A DNA stretch of 64,000 bases from an uncultured Nioella sp. (GTDB lineage: Bacteria > Pseudomonadota > Alphaproteobacteria > Rhodobacterales > Rhodobacteraceae), in NCBI GenBank assembly GCA_947495575.1, contig CANLZL010000002.1, positions 62,001-126,000 on the forward strand, read 5' to 3'. The position numbers and the translations under genes were made by a program. Of this stretch, positions 43,245 to 51,983 are shown in pieces (the first letter of the stretch is position 1; the number at the start of each line of letters is the position of its first letter). Below the pieces are notes generated by a model. The model had not been told where the DNA came from. It made no database searches and worked only from the letters and a program-made list of their open reading frames with translations.

Positions 43245-44324
43245 ATGACCAACTTGCACCAACCGTTGCCGTTCAAACGCGGACCCGGCATGAAAAATCG
43301 ATTCATGTTGGCCCCGATGACGAACCAGCAAAGTCATGACGACGGAACATTGTCCGATGATGAATTTCACTGGCTGACGATGCGCGCCAAGGGCGGCTTT
43401 GCCTTGACAGAAACCTGTGCCGTCCATGTTCAGGTAAATGGCAAGACATGGCCCGGACAATTGGGTGCGTTTGACGATCGGCATATCGATGGATTGAAGC
43501 GGCTAGCCACCGGAATTCACGCCCATGACAGCCTGGCTGTGGTGCAACTGTTTCACGGTGGACGACGCGCGCCACCCGAATTGCATGGCGGCCAAGCACC
43601 GCGCAGCCCGTCTGACGATCTAGAATCCGGGGCAGTGGGCCTGACAACCCTAGAAGTCCACCAGTTGCGGGATGATTTCATCTTATCCGCCCGTCGTTGT
43701 GAAAAGGCCGGGTTCGACGGGGTCGAAATTCATGCGGCCCATGGGTTCCTGATCTGCCAGTTCCTGAGCCCTGAGTTCAATCGCCGTAATGATGCCTATG
43801 GTGGATCGCCGGAAAACCGCGCGCGCCTGTTGGACGAGATTATTGCCGGCATTCGAAAGACCTGCGGCGACAGCTTTACCGTTGGAGTACGCCTTTCCCC
43901 AGACCAAAACGGTCTGGTGTTTGGCGAAATGCTGAACCTGGCGCGTCGCTTGCTGACTGAGGGAAACCTAGATTTCCTCGATATGTCGATGCATGACGCG
44001 TTCAAATGGCCACAAGCTCCAGAGTTTGCCGATAGGCCCGCAACAGAGTGGTTTGCAGAATTATCGCGTGGAGATACCAGACTGGGTGTTTCGGGGAATT
44101 TGCGAACGCCAGATGCCGTGAGGAGGGTCATGGGCTTTGGCGTCGATTTCGTCATTATCGGACGCGCAGCCATTTTGCATCACGACTTCCCAGTACTAAT
44201 GCAACAAGCCGATAGCTTTGAATGTCGGTCAATTCCGGTATCAGCAGAGATCCTCCGACATGAAGGGGTGTCGGAGACGTTCGTGAACTACCTGAAGACC
44301 TTTCCAGGCTTTGTTCAGGATTGA
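43245..44324 (+). CDS. NADH:flavin oxidoreductase, old-yellow-enzyme family
   Basis: FMN enzyme that reduces activated alkenes or related compounds with NAD(P)H. About 359 residues from ATG 43245 (an ATG at 43230 lacks a ribosome site). TIM-barrel signatures: NRFMLAPMTNQQSHDDGTLS at the N-terminus, VQLFHGGRRAPPELH, GFDGVEIHAAHGFLICQFLS, FNRRNDAYGGSPENRARLL and FVIIGRAAILHHDFP. Missing cysteines of the iron-sulfur type suggest the simple OYE form. Alone after phoB; its promoter region has two TTTCAATTTC copies (43172 and 43213). Confidence 0.92.
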   Translation: MTNLHQPLPFKRGPGMKNRFMLAPMTNQQSHDDGTLSDDEFHWLTMRAKGGFALTETCAVHVQVNGKTWPGQLGAFDDRHIDGLKRLATGIHAHDSLAVVQLFHGGRRAPPELHGGQAPRSPSDDLESGAVGLTTLEVHQLRDDFILSARRCEKAGFDGVEIHAAHGFLICQFLSPEFNRRNDAYGGSPENRARLLDEIIAGIRKTCGDSFTVGVRLSPDQNGLVFGEMLNLARRLLTEGNLDFLDMSMHDAFKWPQAPEFADRPATEWFAELSRGDTRLGVSGNLRTPDAVRRVMGFGVDFVIIGRAAILHHDFPVLMQQADSFECRSIPVSAEILRHEGVSETFVNYLKTFPGFVQD

Positions 44325-44748
44325 GTAGGGTTGGACGAAAAGGCGATTTTCGGTCAGCAAACCTGATCGAAAGCCCTTCGGTTTCCAATTTTTGTTAATC
44401 TTATAATCATGATTATGTTAATTATATATGTGAAGTGGAAGGAGCCTGATACAGGATTCGCGACCCAAGGATAAAATTTGGTATTTAATTTCAGATCTTT
44501 GAACTACGATGTTAATCTAAAGCCTGAGCAGCCGATGCTATAATACATGCTGTTCACTCAAAGATGAACAATCTGCAACACCTTGAAACTAGGCTCTTTA
44601 TTCACTCGATTTCAATTTTCCAATTCTGTATAACAGACCGCAGGTTGGGAAGAACCATGCGTAAAATGAGAATTACAGGGCCAATTCTGGTCCACCTGCC
44701 CGTTTGCGGTTTAGGGCGAAATTGGTGTTGCACATTGGACCGGGTCGC
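44325..44748. other. Intergenic region upstream of the LuxR-type gene
   Basis: About 420 bp, AT-rich at 44390-44520, no supported gene. A short plus-strand open frame at 44564-44752 has no motif or site. It presumably contains the luxR promoter; I cannot place it with confidence. Confidence 0.55.
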
Positions 44749-45510
44749 ATGAAACGTTTGCGACCCTACCTTGATGCTCGAACCGTGGAAGATCTCTGGG
44801 CGGTTCACACAGCTTCTATGGCTGAGTTCGGATTTGACCGGCTGTTCTACGCCTACACGTGCTTTCAAATGACGAACCGAATGAGCGATCCAGAGGATGC
44901 GCTGATCCTGACCAACCATGCGCCTGCTTATGTTGAAGCCTATCTTGGTAAGGGCCTGTTCCGGTCTGCTCCAATGATGAACTGGGCTGCGAACAACACT
45001 GGGTCCAGCAGCTGGCGCCAAATGGATAATGATTGCCGCAATATGTCGACCGATCCGGGTGTACGAGAAGTTTTGGCCCTGAACCGCCGGTTTGGTATTT
45101 CAGCCGGATACACAATTTCCTATCCAATGGCATTGAAACACGCGGCCGCAGGGATCGGCCTAACAGCCAAGCGTGGCCTGTCTCAGGACGATGTCGACCA
45201 AATCTGGACGGAACGCGGCGAAGAGATCGAAATCATCAACCAGGTCGCGCATCTTTGTATCACCCAATTGCCAGCAACAGGACAAAGCCGAATACTGACA
45301 CCGCGCCAAAGCGAAGTTCTGGAACTCGTCGCAGACGGAAAGTCAGTGCAGGATATCGCCATTTTGCTCGATCGAAAGACAGCCACTGTCGACAAACACC
45401 TGCGCGGTGCACGGGAAACTCTCGGTGTTGAGACAACAGCGCAGGCCGTTCGAAAAGCGTCTGTTCTGAATCAAATTTTTGTTTTGGATCAAACCGCTAA
45501 TCTCGGCTAA
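44749..45510 (+). CDS. LuxR-family transcriptional regulator with autoinducer-binding-like domain
   Basis: A 253-residue regulator from ATG 44749. The N-terminal domain (about 15-165) resembles the autoinducer-binding fold of LuxR proteins, and the C-terminal domain is a LuxR HTH: LTPRQSEVLELVADGKSVQD then IAILLDRKTATVDKHLRGAR. The Asp-Pro that normally contacts the acyl-homoserine lactone appears as FRSAPMM, and the Trp-x3-Tyr region reads RLFYAYT. It may bind another ligand or none. No luxI is in the window, so it is an orphan here. An upstream TTG (44704) is less likely as start. Confidence 0.9.
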   Translation: MKRLRPYLDARTVEDLWAVHTASMAEFGFDRLFYAYTCFQMTNRMSDPEDALILTNHAPAYVEAYLGKGLFRSAPMMNWAANNTGSSSWRQMDNDCRNMSTDPGVREVLALNRRFGISAGYTISYPMALKHAAAGIGLTAKRGLSQDDVDQIWTERGEEIEIINQVAHLCITQLPATGQSRILTPRQSEVLELVADGKSVQDIAILLDRKTATVDKHLRGARETLGVETTAQAVRKASVLNQIFVLDQTANLG

Positions 45511-45615
45511 TTTGGATAGAATTCATTAATTCTTCACGGAAAGGTAAGGGAATCCTTACTTCACGAATGGCTGCCTCTACGTCATCTTGTACACGTTCCG
45601 TGAGTGATGACTGAA

Positions 45616-45807
45616 ATTTCCTTGGTCAGGAGCAACGGACCGCCAGGTGAATTTCTCGTCCTGGTGGTCCATCAGAAATTGTCGCCGGTCAGGATTAGAT
45701 CGGCGACAGGTTCACCTCTCTGTCGGTCCTTCCCCAACTTTGGCCGTGGTGTGAGAGATTTCGAAAGAACGCGGTGCCAGACTTGTCCCTTTGGCACCGC
45801 GTTTTTT
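45616..45807 (+). ncRNA. Candidate structured noncoding RNA (or long 3' UTR of luxR)
   Basis: Successive stems: GGACCGCCAGG (45637-45647)/CCTGGTGGTCC (45660-45670), then GTCGCCG/CGGCGAC around 45681-45707, then a terminator with a 12-bp stem. A TTGTAC at 45587 may be part of a promoter. Upstream are GTAAGG-GAAT-CCTTAC (45544-45559) and AGAATT-CATT-AATTCT (45518-45533). Independent transcription is not shown. Confidence 0.35.
45768..45807 (+). terminator. Strong intrinsic terminator
   Basis: AACGCGGTGCCA (45768-45779) pairs perfectly with TGGCACCGCGTT (45792-45803), with a T-run through 45807. Confidence 0.9.
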
Positions 45808-45845
45808 ATATAGCGCCCTACCCCGCATTTCAGCTCAAACGAAAT

Positions 45846-45868
45846 CGGGGTCCGCAATGCGAACCCCG
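45846..45868 (-). terminator. Terminator of the rpsB-tsf operon
   Basis: On the minus strand CGGGGTTCGC and GCGGACCCCG form a stem around ATT, followed by ATTTCGTTT. It lies 37 bp past the tsf stop. Confidence 0.75.
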
Positions 45869-45904
45869 AAATACTATTTAATAATAGTACTATGTGAAGC
45901 GATC

Positions 45905-46780
45905 TTAACCTTGGGCAGCCTTGGCAACCTCAGCAGCAAAGTCTTCTTCTTTTTTCTCGATGCCTTCGCCAACTTCCAAGCGAATGAAACCAGTGATGGT
46001 TGCGCCCGCTTCTGTTGCGGCGGCCCCGACGGTCAGGTCTGGGTTCACAACAAAGGCTTGGTTTAGCAGTGTCGATTCCGCGACGAATTTCTTCATGCGG
46101 CCAACGATCATCTTTTCGATCACAGCTTCCGGCTTGCCAGATTCGCGCGCGATGTCCATCTGGACCTGCTTTTCCTTTTCGACGACAGAGGCGTCGAGGT
46201 CGGCTTCTGACAACGCGGCAGGGTTTACAGCCGCGATATGCATCGCAACCTGTTTGCCAAATGCTTCATCGCCGCCGGTCAGAGCAACCAGAACGCCGAT
46301 TTTGCCCATGCCGGGGGCGGCTGCGTTGTGGACATAAGACACGACCGTGTCACCCTCAACGCGCGCCATGCGTCGCAGGGTCATGTTCTCGCCGATAGTG
46401 GCGATTTTCGCTGTGAGCGTATCTGCTACGGATTTGCCACCCATGTCGGCATTGGCCAGCTCTTCCACAGTGGAAACAGCAGTTGCGGCAGTTGCGATAC
46501 CAGCAACCATGCCCTGAAACTCAGCGTTCTTGCCCACGAAGTCGGTTTCCGAGTTCACTTCGACAGCGACGCCAACGCCACCGTCGACGGCGACCGCTAC
46601 AAGACCCTCAGCCGCAACACGGCCAGATTTCTTGGCAGCTTTTGCAAGGCCTTTGGTGCGCAGCCAATCAACGGCTGCATCCATGTCGCCTGCGGTTTCG
46701 GTCAACGCTTTTTTCGCGTCCATCATGCCTGCGCCGGTGCTGTCGCGCAGCTCTTTGACCATCTTAGCAGTAATTGCCAT
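45905..46780 (-). CDS. tsf: Elongation factor Ts
   Basis: Guanine-nucleotide exchange factor for EF-Tu, 291 residues. N-terminal UBA-like domain [20 protein letters not shown] with the strictly conserved [20 protein letters not shown], then [20 protein letters not shown] and [11 protein letters not shown], the EF-Tu contact TDF-F region. C-terminal part [18 protein letters not shown] is typical. An AAGGAGC site lies upstream. It is 74 bp after rpsB, the standard operon order. Confidence 0.98.
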   Translation of the reverse strand: MAITAKMVKELRDSTGAGMMDAKKALTETAGDMDAAVDWLRTKGLAKAAKKSGRVAAEGLVAVAVDGGVGVAVEVNSETDFVGKNAEFQGMVAGIATAATAVSTVEELANADMGGKSVADTLTAKIATIGENMTLRRMARVEGDTVVSYVHNAAAPGMGKIGVLVALTGGDEAFGKQVAMHIAAVNPAALSEADLDASVVEKEKQVQMDIARESGKPEAVIEKMIVGRMKKFVAESTLLNQAFVVNPDLTVGAAATEAGATITGFIRLEVGEGIEKKEEDFAAEVAKAAQG

Positions 46781-46854
46781 CGGTCTGCTCCTTCATAATC
46801 GAATGGGTTGGACCGGCCACTAGCCGGTCCATATGTCAGCAAGGTGACAGTGAC

Positions 46855-47649
46855 TTAGCCTTCGGCGGATTCTTCTGCCGGTGCTGCCTCTGCTTCCGCA
46901 GCGATCGCTTCTTCCACGTTGCCTTCTTCGAGGGCACCGAGGTCAACGCCTGCGCCTTCCATCTGAGCGGTCATACCGTCCAGGGCCGCGCGGGATACGA
47001 GATCACAGTAGAGCGAGATGGCGCGAGCCGCGTCATCGTTGCCGGGGATGATGTAGTCAACGCCATCGGGCGAGCAGTTGGTGTCGACAACAGCCACAAC
47101 CGGGATACCCAGTTTCTGGGCTTCTTTAATCGCCAGGTCTTCTTTTTTCACGTCGATGACGAAGAGAAGATCAGGAACGCCGCCCATTTCGCGGATACCA
47201 CCAAGCGAGGCTTGCAGCTTGGCCTGGTCACGTTCCATGCCCAGACGCTCTTTCTTGGTCAGGCCTTCAACGCCGCCTTCCATGGCTTCGTCGATGTTCT
47301 TCAGGCGGCTGATCGAGGCAGAAACGGTCTGCCAGTTGGTCAGCGTACCGCCCAGCCAACGGTGGTTCATGTAGTATTGCGCGCAACGCTCAGCGGCTTC
47401 TGCAACAGGCTTTTGCGCCTGACGCTTGGTGCCAACAAAGAGGATGCGGCCGCCTTTTGCGACGGTTTCGCGCACAACCTGCAGCGCCTGATCCAGCATT
47501 GGAACGGTCTGTGTCAGGTCGAGAATGTGGATGCCATTACGGTCGCCGTAAATGAACTCGCCCATACGGGGGTTCCAGCGTTGGGTCTGGTGGCCAAAGT
47601 GTACGCCAGCTTCGAGCAGCTGTCGCATGGTGAAATCAGGAAGCGCCAT
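46855..47649 (-). CDS. rpsB: Ribosomal protein uS2
   Basis: Small-subunit ribosomal protein, 264 residues. Starts [20 protein letters not shown], then [50 protein letters not shown] and [20 protein letters not shown]: all S2 signatures. A slightly acidic Ala/Glu-rich tail ([19 protein letters not shown]) is typical of the group. It is preceded by a promoter at 47766-47794 and a leader of about 110 nt. Confidence 0.98.
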   Translation of the reverse strand: MALPDFTMRQLLEAGVHFGHQTQRWNPRMGEFIYGDRNGIHILDLTQTVPMLDQALQVVRETVAKGGRILFVGTKRQAQKPVAEAAERCAQYYMNHRWLGGTLTNWQTVSASISRLKNIDEAMEGGVEGLTKKERLGMERDQAKLQASLGGIREMGGVPDLLFVIDVKKEDLAIKEAQKLGIPVVAVVDTNCSPDGVDYIIPGNDDAARAISLYCDLVSRAALDGMTAQMEGAGVDLGALEEGNVEEAIAAEAEAAPAEESAEG

Positions 47650-47765
47650 GCTTGTTTTCCTTTTCCGGTTTCATACCTTGGCAGAGGATGAGGGCATGCG
47701 CCCAACCGGTGGACCGTTCAGGGATGTCTCCCCCGAGGGCCCGCCTCTGCCTGTGAAGTGCCGCG

Positions 47766-47794
47766 CGTTTATCGCGGGCCGGGGAAAGGTGCAA
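47766..47794 (-). promoter_or_regulatory. Probable rpsB promoter
   Basis: On the minus strand TTGCAC (47794-47789) is followed after 17 bp by TAAACG (47771-47766). Start of transcription would be near 47760, about 110 nt before rpsB. Confidence 0.55.
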
Positions 47795-47829
47795 GAACAA
47801 AAACCGATTTTTGCAATTATGCCGAGCTG

Positions 47830-48213
47830 CTATTGCCCCGCACGGATCATGATTCCGGCGCCCACCTGGCAGCCCCAATGGCACGCCGCACTCATATTCG
47901 GATCTGTATATCCGCTCGAAGAGAAGCATGTGGCCTGGCATTGGTCATCCCAGTTGTCGGGAGCTGTGCAGGTTGCGCTGCTATGATAAGAATTCAGAAT
48001 GATACTTGTACCCACTTGGCAGCCCCAATGGCACGCCGCACTCCTATTCGGATCTGTATATCCGTTCGAAGAGAAGCATGTGGCCTGGCACTGAGCATCC
48101 CACCCGCTTGGCACGACACAGTTATCGGCGGCATGTACTATGTCAGAGCCGACCCCGAGATAAACAGCAACAAGCAATGCGCCCCGCATGAAAAACGACG
48201 TAACCATGCGCAT
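47830..48213 (-). CDS. Small secreted protein with two tandem Cys-rich repeats
   Basis: A 127-residue product from the ATG at 48213 (AAAGGA site upstream; a longer frame to 48399 has none). The signal peptide is about 1-29, ending DIVHA/AD. The mature part is two copies of a 50-residue unit, each with five cysteines: C-x8-C-x3-C-x14-C-x3-C. Shared segments are CQATCFSS and SAACHWGCQVG, with GYTDPN between them. The copies are nearly identical in DNA too (see repeats). Ten cysteines imply disulfides or metal binding in the periplasm or outside. I do not recognise the family. Minus strand, upstream of rpsB, downstream of a GNAT gene. Confidence 0.75.
   Translation of the reverse strand: MRMVTSFFMRGALLVAVYLGVGSDIVHAADNCVVPSGWDAQCQATCFSSNGYTDPNRSAACHWGCQVGTSIILNSYHSSATCTAPDNWDDQCQATCFSSSGYTDPNMSAACHWGCQVGAGIMIRAGQ
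47861..47950. repeat. Near-identical 90-bp direct repeat, copy 1 (copy 2 at 48011-48100)
   Basis: The copies are exactly 150 bp (50 codons) apart and differ at only a few positions (for example CACCTGG/CACTTGG, CTCATATT/CTCCTATT). They encode the two Cys-rich units, so the duplication is recent or kept alike by conversion. Confidence 0.9.
48011..48100. repeat. Near-identical 90-bp direct repeat, copy 2
   Basis: See the entry at 47861. This copy encodes the first Cys-rich unit of the minus-strand protein. Confidence 0.9.
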
Positions 48214-48353
48214 AAACGTTATCCTTTGAATGCGAATAGCCCATGCAATGTTTGCATCGGGCACGTGGACGTTAACACCAATGCCTCCCGCCACCAAGGT
48301 TATTCGCGCTGCAGGACGGAAGTCCGATTTCGCCAACCTTTGGACCGGTCCGG

Positions 48354-48977
48354 CTATTTGTGCCTGCCACCTTGCACCGGCTCGCGCCGCATCAGCCAAT
48401 AGGGGCTGGCGGTCATCGGCTCTTCAAACTGGCCCATCGCAACGTAGCCAAGCTGCTCGTAAAAGCGCATATTTCCTGGCGTGAAAGTTTCAAGATAGGT
48501 CGCAACGCCAGCGCGGTCGGCTTCATCCAAAATGGGCGAAACAAGACCGCGCCCAATACCCCTCCCCTGACATTCCGGTGCCAGCCCCAAAATGGACAGG
48601 TACCAATCATTCTCATCGGTGATAGGTGCCGACATGTGCCCCATGAAGTTGCCCACCTCGGTGTAGAAAGACAGACAGGCCTGACCCATTTTCTCTGAAA
48701 TATACTGCTTCTTGGCCCGGGCTTTTCGACTGGCCTGATCTGAGGGTAAAGGACAGGCCCAAACAGAGGCACCAAGGGCCTCTGGATCGGACATTACGAT
48801 CCGTCCAAAATGTCCAGCTTCAAAGATCGAAAAAGAATGATAGGCCAGCATCGCCTGCTTGGCGTTCAATCCATCCGCCACGCGCACCTCTAACCCAAGG
48901 TAGAATGGATCGGGCCGCAACGCATGGTAAAGCGCCTCTGCGTAAGGCTCGAATTTTGTGAGATCAGGGGCAGTCAT
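48354..48977 (-). CDS. GNAT-family N-acetyltransferase
   Basis: A 207-residue acetyltransferase from ATG 48977, which overlaps the upstream DUF2461 stop as ATGA. The acetyl-CoA binding loop is clear: WYLSILGLAPECQGRGIGRG near 134-153 (QGRGIG), followed by LVSPILDEADRAGVATYLET and MRFYEQLGYVAMGQFEEP, the usual GNAT C-terminus. The N-terminal half is not closely tied to a known substrate class. Co-translation with DUF2461 suggests a functional link, unknown in nature. Confidence 0.9.
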   Translation of the reverse strand: MTAPDLTKFEPYAEALYHALRPDPFYLGLEVRVADGLNAKQAMLAYHSFSIFEAGHFGRIVMSDPEALGASVWACPLPSDQASRKARAKKQYISEKMGQACLSFYTEVGNFMGHMSAPITDENDWYLSILGLAPECQGRGIGRGLVSPILDEADRAGVATYLETFTPGNMRFYEQLGYVAMGQFEEPMTASPYWLMRREPVQGGRHK

Positions 48978-49660
48978 TCCAATCCAAGCAACCATTTATT
49001 GAGCGGCGACAGGGCGCGTGCCGTCGCAATGATCCGATCCACGCCCCCTGCCCCACACCATGCATCAATGACTGTATCGTCGTCAAAGGTACGTGCCACG
49101 ACTGCCTTGTAGCGCACCAGACGGGCAGCATCCCCCTCGGCCTCGAACCCGCGAGGAATACGTGCGAGGTCGGGGTCATCCATGAGGCAGCCGATGTTTT
49201 CTGCCTCGGCCAATGCGTCCAAAAGGCTTGTCCTATCCGCATCGTCCATGATCCGCTTGCGATAAGTGTTCAGCGTCTCACCCTTAAATCCCCACATCCC
49301 GGCCCCGACACCGACAGACCCCGGATGCAGAACAACATGGGTTCCGGGCGACCGGTTGGGGTGCCCGCCGGCCCAAAAGATCAGATGCAGCGAGGCATTA
49401 TAGGGCGATTTGTCCTTGGAAAACCGGACATCGCGGTTGATCCGTCGAAGCGATCCGTTGATCTTCGGTTCCGCTTTCAAAGGTGGGTCGATGTCCTGCA
49501 ATTCGGCAGAAACCGCACGGATGACTTCTAGTGCTGGCGCTTTCCAATGGTCCTCGTAGCGGTCGCGGTTCTCGTCAAACCATTCCTTGTTGTTATTTTC
49601 GGACAGGTCCGAAAGGAATTGAAAGGTCGCTTTGGTGAAATAGGCCATTCGGATGCTCAT
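48974..49660 (-). CDS. DUF2461 (TIGR02453-type) protein
   Basis: A 228-residue cytoplasmic protein with the family pattern: FTKATFQFLSDLSENNNKEW, FDENRDRYEDHWKAPALEVI, GSLRRINRDVRFSKDKSPYN and GAGMWGFKGETLNTYRKRI. A start at 49648 (MAYFTK) is also possible. The function is unknown. It is upstream of, and coupled to, a GNAT gene on the minus strand, divergent from the small gene at 49728. Confidence 0.93.
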   Translation of the reverse strand: MSIRMAYFTKATFQFLSDLSENNNKEWFDENRDRYEDHWKAPALEVIRAVSAELQDIDPPLKAEPKINGSLRRINRDVRFSKDKSPYNASLHLIFWAGGHPNRSPGTHVVLHPGSVGVGAGMWGFKGETLNTYRKRIMDDADRTSLLDALAEAENIGCLMDDPDLARIPRGFEAEGDAARLVRYKAVVARTFDDDTVIDAWCGAGGVDRIIATARALSPLNKWLLGLE

Positions 49661-49727
49661 TTAAGTTGCATAAAACAAGTGAATTAGAACATAATGGGAA
49701 CCTGCTTGTCACCCATCAGGAGCAAAA

Positions 49728-50054
49728 ATGTCAAATTCATCTGAAACCATCTGGTTGGCCCTTTCAGACGAGTTATCGACCTGGCCAGATGCGGCGCATG
49801 GCAAGATGATGTCAGCCCCTGCCGTGACACGCAAAGGCAAGGTATTTGCTTTCTACAGCAGCAAGGGAGCGGCGATTGGCATTGGGTTTCGGGTTGGGCG
49901 TAATCTCGACCCGGACACACTTGGCTTGAACGCATGGCAATACCTTTCGCCCTTCAAAACCAAACCACCGATGAAAGACTGGGTCATCGTTACAGATGAG
50001 CCTGCCGACAAACTGCGCGAATTGGCTCAAATTTCCTACGACGGGCTTGGCTGA
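49728..50054 (+). CDS. Conserved small hypothetical protein
   Basis: A 108-residue protein with an AGGAG site before the ATG. No signal peptide. It reads as one alpha/beta domain: ETIWLALSDELSTWPDAAHG, KVFAFYSSKGAAIGIGFRVG and a C-terminal DWVIVTDEPADKLRELAQIS. It resembles YjbR/MmcQ-like or TfoX-like luciferase-fold small proteins in shape only. It is 42 bp upstream of psuK on the same strand. Confidence 0.7.
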   Translation: MSNSSETIWLALSDELSTWPDAAHGKMMSAPAVTRKGKVFAFYSSKGAAIGIGFRVGRNLDPDTLGLNAWQYLSPFKTKPPMKDWVIVTDEPADKLRELAQISYDGLG

Positions 50055-50096
50055 ACCTGCTTGCCCATTTCGGGCGCTTGGCGCAAAGAAGTGGAC

Positions 50097-50981
50097 ATGA
50101 CAAAAACAGCTGACATTCTCTGCATTGGCTCGGTCCTATGGGACATTATCGGGCGGACCGACCTGCCGATGATCTATGGCAATGACAAACCAGGGCGTAT
50201 CACACGCATTCCGGGTGGTGTCGCGCTCAACATTGCAATGCAATTGCAACGTGAGGGGCTGGCCCCTGCCCTGCTGACCGTTGTCGGTAATGATACCGAT
50301 GGGCGCGTCTTGCTGGAAGAGTGCCAGAATATGGGCCTTATCACCGATCATGTTTTGATCGACGGCACTTTGCCCACAGATCAATATATGGCGATTGAAG
50401 CGCAGGGTCATCTTGTGGCGGCCATGGCCGACGCGCATTCGCTGGAAAAGGCCGGGCACCGCATTCTGGCACCGCTGGAAACCGGCGCGCTAGCTTCAAA
50501 ATCCGCACCTTGGACCAAGGCCATGGTGATTGATGGCAACCTGACCGAAGAATTGCTGGCCCAGATTTCGGAAAGCCCGGTTTTTGCCAAGGCAGACCTA
50601 AGAATTGCGCCGGCATCGCCCGGAAAGGCCGAGCGCCTGCGCCCCTTCCTTGGCCACCCTAAGGTCACGATTTACGTCAATTGCGAAGAGGCGGGCCTAA
50701 TTGCGGGCAAGGATGTTCACTCCGCCGTCGACGGAGCCAAAGCCTTGATTGCGGCAGGCGCCGCGCGGGCTTTGGTGACTGAAGGCGAAAAATCCGCGGT
50801 TGATGCAACCGTAGATCAACTTATCGAAGGCACGCCGCCTTCTATCATCGCGCGGCGGGTAACAGGCGCGGGCGACACATTCATGGCCGCTCATATCGCG
50901 GCTGAAGCACGCGGCCAATCCCGTCGACACGCATTGGAAACCGCCATTCAAACCGCCGCTACCTATGTTTCAGGACATTAA
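50097..50981 (+). CDS. psuK: Pseudouridine kinase (PfkB family)
   Basis: Phosphorylates pseudouridine to the 5'-phosphate for degradation. 294 residues from ATG 50097. PfkB features: N-terminal ILCIGSVLWDIIGRTDLPM, GGVALNIAMQLQREGL, LTVVGNDTDGRVLLEEC and the C-terminal catalytic ARRVTGAGDTFMAAHIAAEA with GAGD Asp base near 270. PfkB kinases share these; the assignment to psuK rests on the adjacent psuG, which begins one base after its stop. Confidence 0.88.
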   Translation: MTKTADILCIGSVLWDIIGRTDLPMIYGNDKPGRITRIPGGVALNIAMQLQREGLAPALLTVVGNDTDGRVLLEECQNMGLITDHVLIDGTLPTDQYMAIEAQGHLVAAMADAHSLEKAGHRILAPLETGALASKSAPWTKAMVIDGNLTEELLAQISESPVFAKADLRIAPASPGKAERLRPFLGHPKVTIYVNCEEAGLIAGKDVHSAVDGAKALIAAGAARALVTEGEKSAVDATVDQLIEGTPPSIIARRVTGAGDTFMAAHIAAEARGQSRRHALETAIQTAATYVSGH

Positions 50982-51887
50982 ATGAACCCCGATCTCCTTC
51001 ACTATTCCCCCGATGTGTCCGACGCGCTGGCCAATGGCGACCCTGTTGTGGCGTTGGAAAGCACGATCATCACTCATGGTATGCCCTATCCGCAAAACGT
51101 GGAAACTGCCAAAGCTGTTGAAGCGGCCATACGGGAAGCAGGCGCTGTTCCGGCTACTATCGCTATCCTAAAAGGCGAATTGCATATTGGCCTGACCGCG
51201 GCCGAACTGAAAGAATTGGCGCAAGCCAAGGACGTGATGAAGCTCAGCCGCGCGGATCTGGCCGTTGCTATGGCAGATGGCAAAAACGGTGCCACAACAG
51301 TGGCAGCCACCATGATCGCGGCCCATTTGGCGGGCATCAAGGTCTTTGCCACGGGCGGCATTGGCGGTGTCCACAAAGGCGCAGAGAGCAGTTTTGATAT
51401 CTCCGCCGACCTGCTTGAACTGGCGCAAACACCAGTGACAGTTGTCGCGGCTGGCGCCAAAGCGATCCTTGATATTCCAAAAACCTTGGAAGTCCTGGAA
51501 ACCCAAGGCGTACCCGTCATTGCTTATGGTCAGGACGGATTCCCCGCCTTTTGGTCACGCGAATCCGGCCTAAAAGCACCCTTGCGTCTGGATAGCCCCG
51601 CACAGATTGCCGAAGCGCACAAAATGCGGGGGGTGCTTGGGTTGCCCGGCGGGCAATTGATCGGAAATCCAATTCCTGTTGCCTCAGAGATTCCAGCCTC
51701 AGCCCTCAAGCCCCTGATTGAAGAAGCCCAATCTGAGGCCGACGGACGCGGAATTATGGGAAAAGATGTCACGCCTTTCCTGCTGAAACGTATTTTTGAG
51801 TTGACCGACGGTCGCTCACTTGAAGCCAATATTGCCCTCGTTTTAAACAATGCACGGCTTGCTGCGGCCGTCGCGAGGGCATTTTGA
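50982..51887 (+). CDS. psuG: Pseudouridine-5'-phosphate glycosidase
   Basis: Cleaves the C-glycosidic bond of pseudouridine 5'-phosphate to uracil and ribose 5-phosphate. 301 residues: VVALESTIITHGMPYPQNVE near 22-41, KDVMKLSRADLAVAMADGKN near 88-107 (catalytic Lys region), GATTVAATMIAAHLAGIKVF and ATGGIGGVHKGAESSFDISA. All are strong PsuG signatures. It starts immediately after psuK, giving a two-gene salvage/degradation unit. Confidence 0.97.
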   Translation: MNPDLLHYSPDVSDALANGDPVVALESTIITHGMPYPQNVETAKAVEAAIREAGAVPATIAILKGELHIGLTAAELKELAQAKDVMKLSRADLAVAMADGKNGATTVAATMIAAHLAGIKVFATGGIGGVHKGAESSFDISADLLELAQTPVTVVAAGAKAILDIPKTLEVLETQGVPVIAYGQDGFPAFWSRESGLKAPLRLDSPAQIAEAHKMRGVLGLPGGQLIGNPIPVASEIPASALKPLIEEAQSEADGRGIMGKDVTPFLLKRIFELTDGRSLEANIALVLNNARLAAAVARAF

Positions 51888-51983
51888 GTGCTCCGCTTTG
51901 CCGCGCCCATCTTGTATGGACGTCGATGCGACCTTAGTAACTAATATGTTGCAACACCTGATATTGAGGACGGACGCGCCCTA

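Larger units (their letters stand above)
45511..45904. other. luxR-tsf intergenic region with several hairpins
   Basis: 394 bp without a supported gene. It contains five inverted repeats, including a strong terminator for the plus strand (45768-45807) and one for tsf on the minus strand (45846-45868). A 69-codon frame at 45604-45813 runs through the terminator and is not credible as a gene. Confidence 0.7.

Noticed and set aside
45604-45813. A 69-codon plus-strand frame after luxR
   Set aside because: It reads through a strong terminator and has no ribosome site; the region is better explained as structured noncoding DNA.
46774-47691. A 305-codon plus-strand frame opposite rpsB
   Set aside because: Antisense shadow of a highly biased ribosomal gene.
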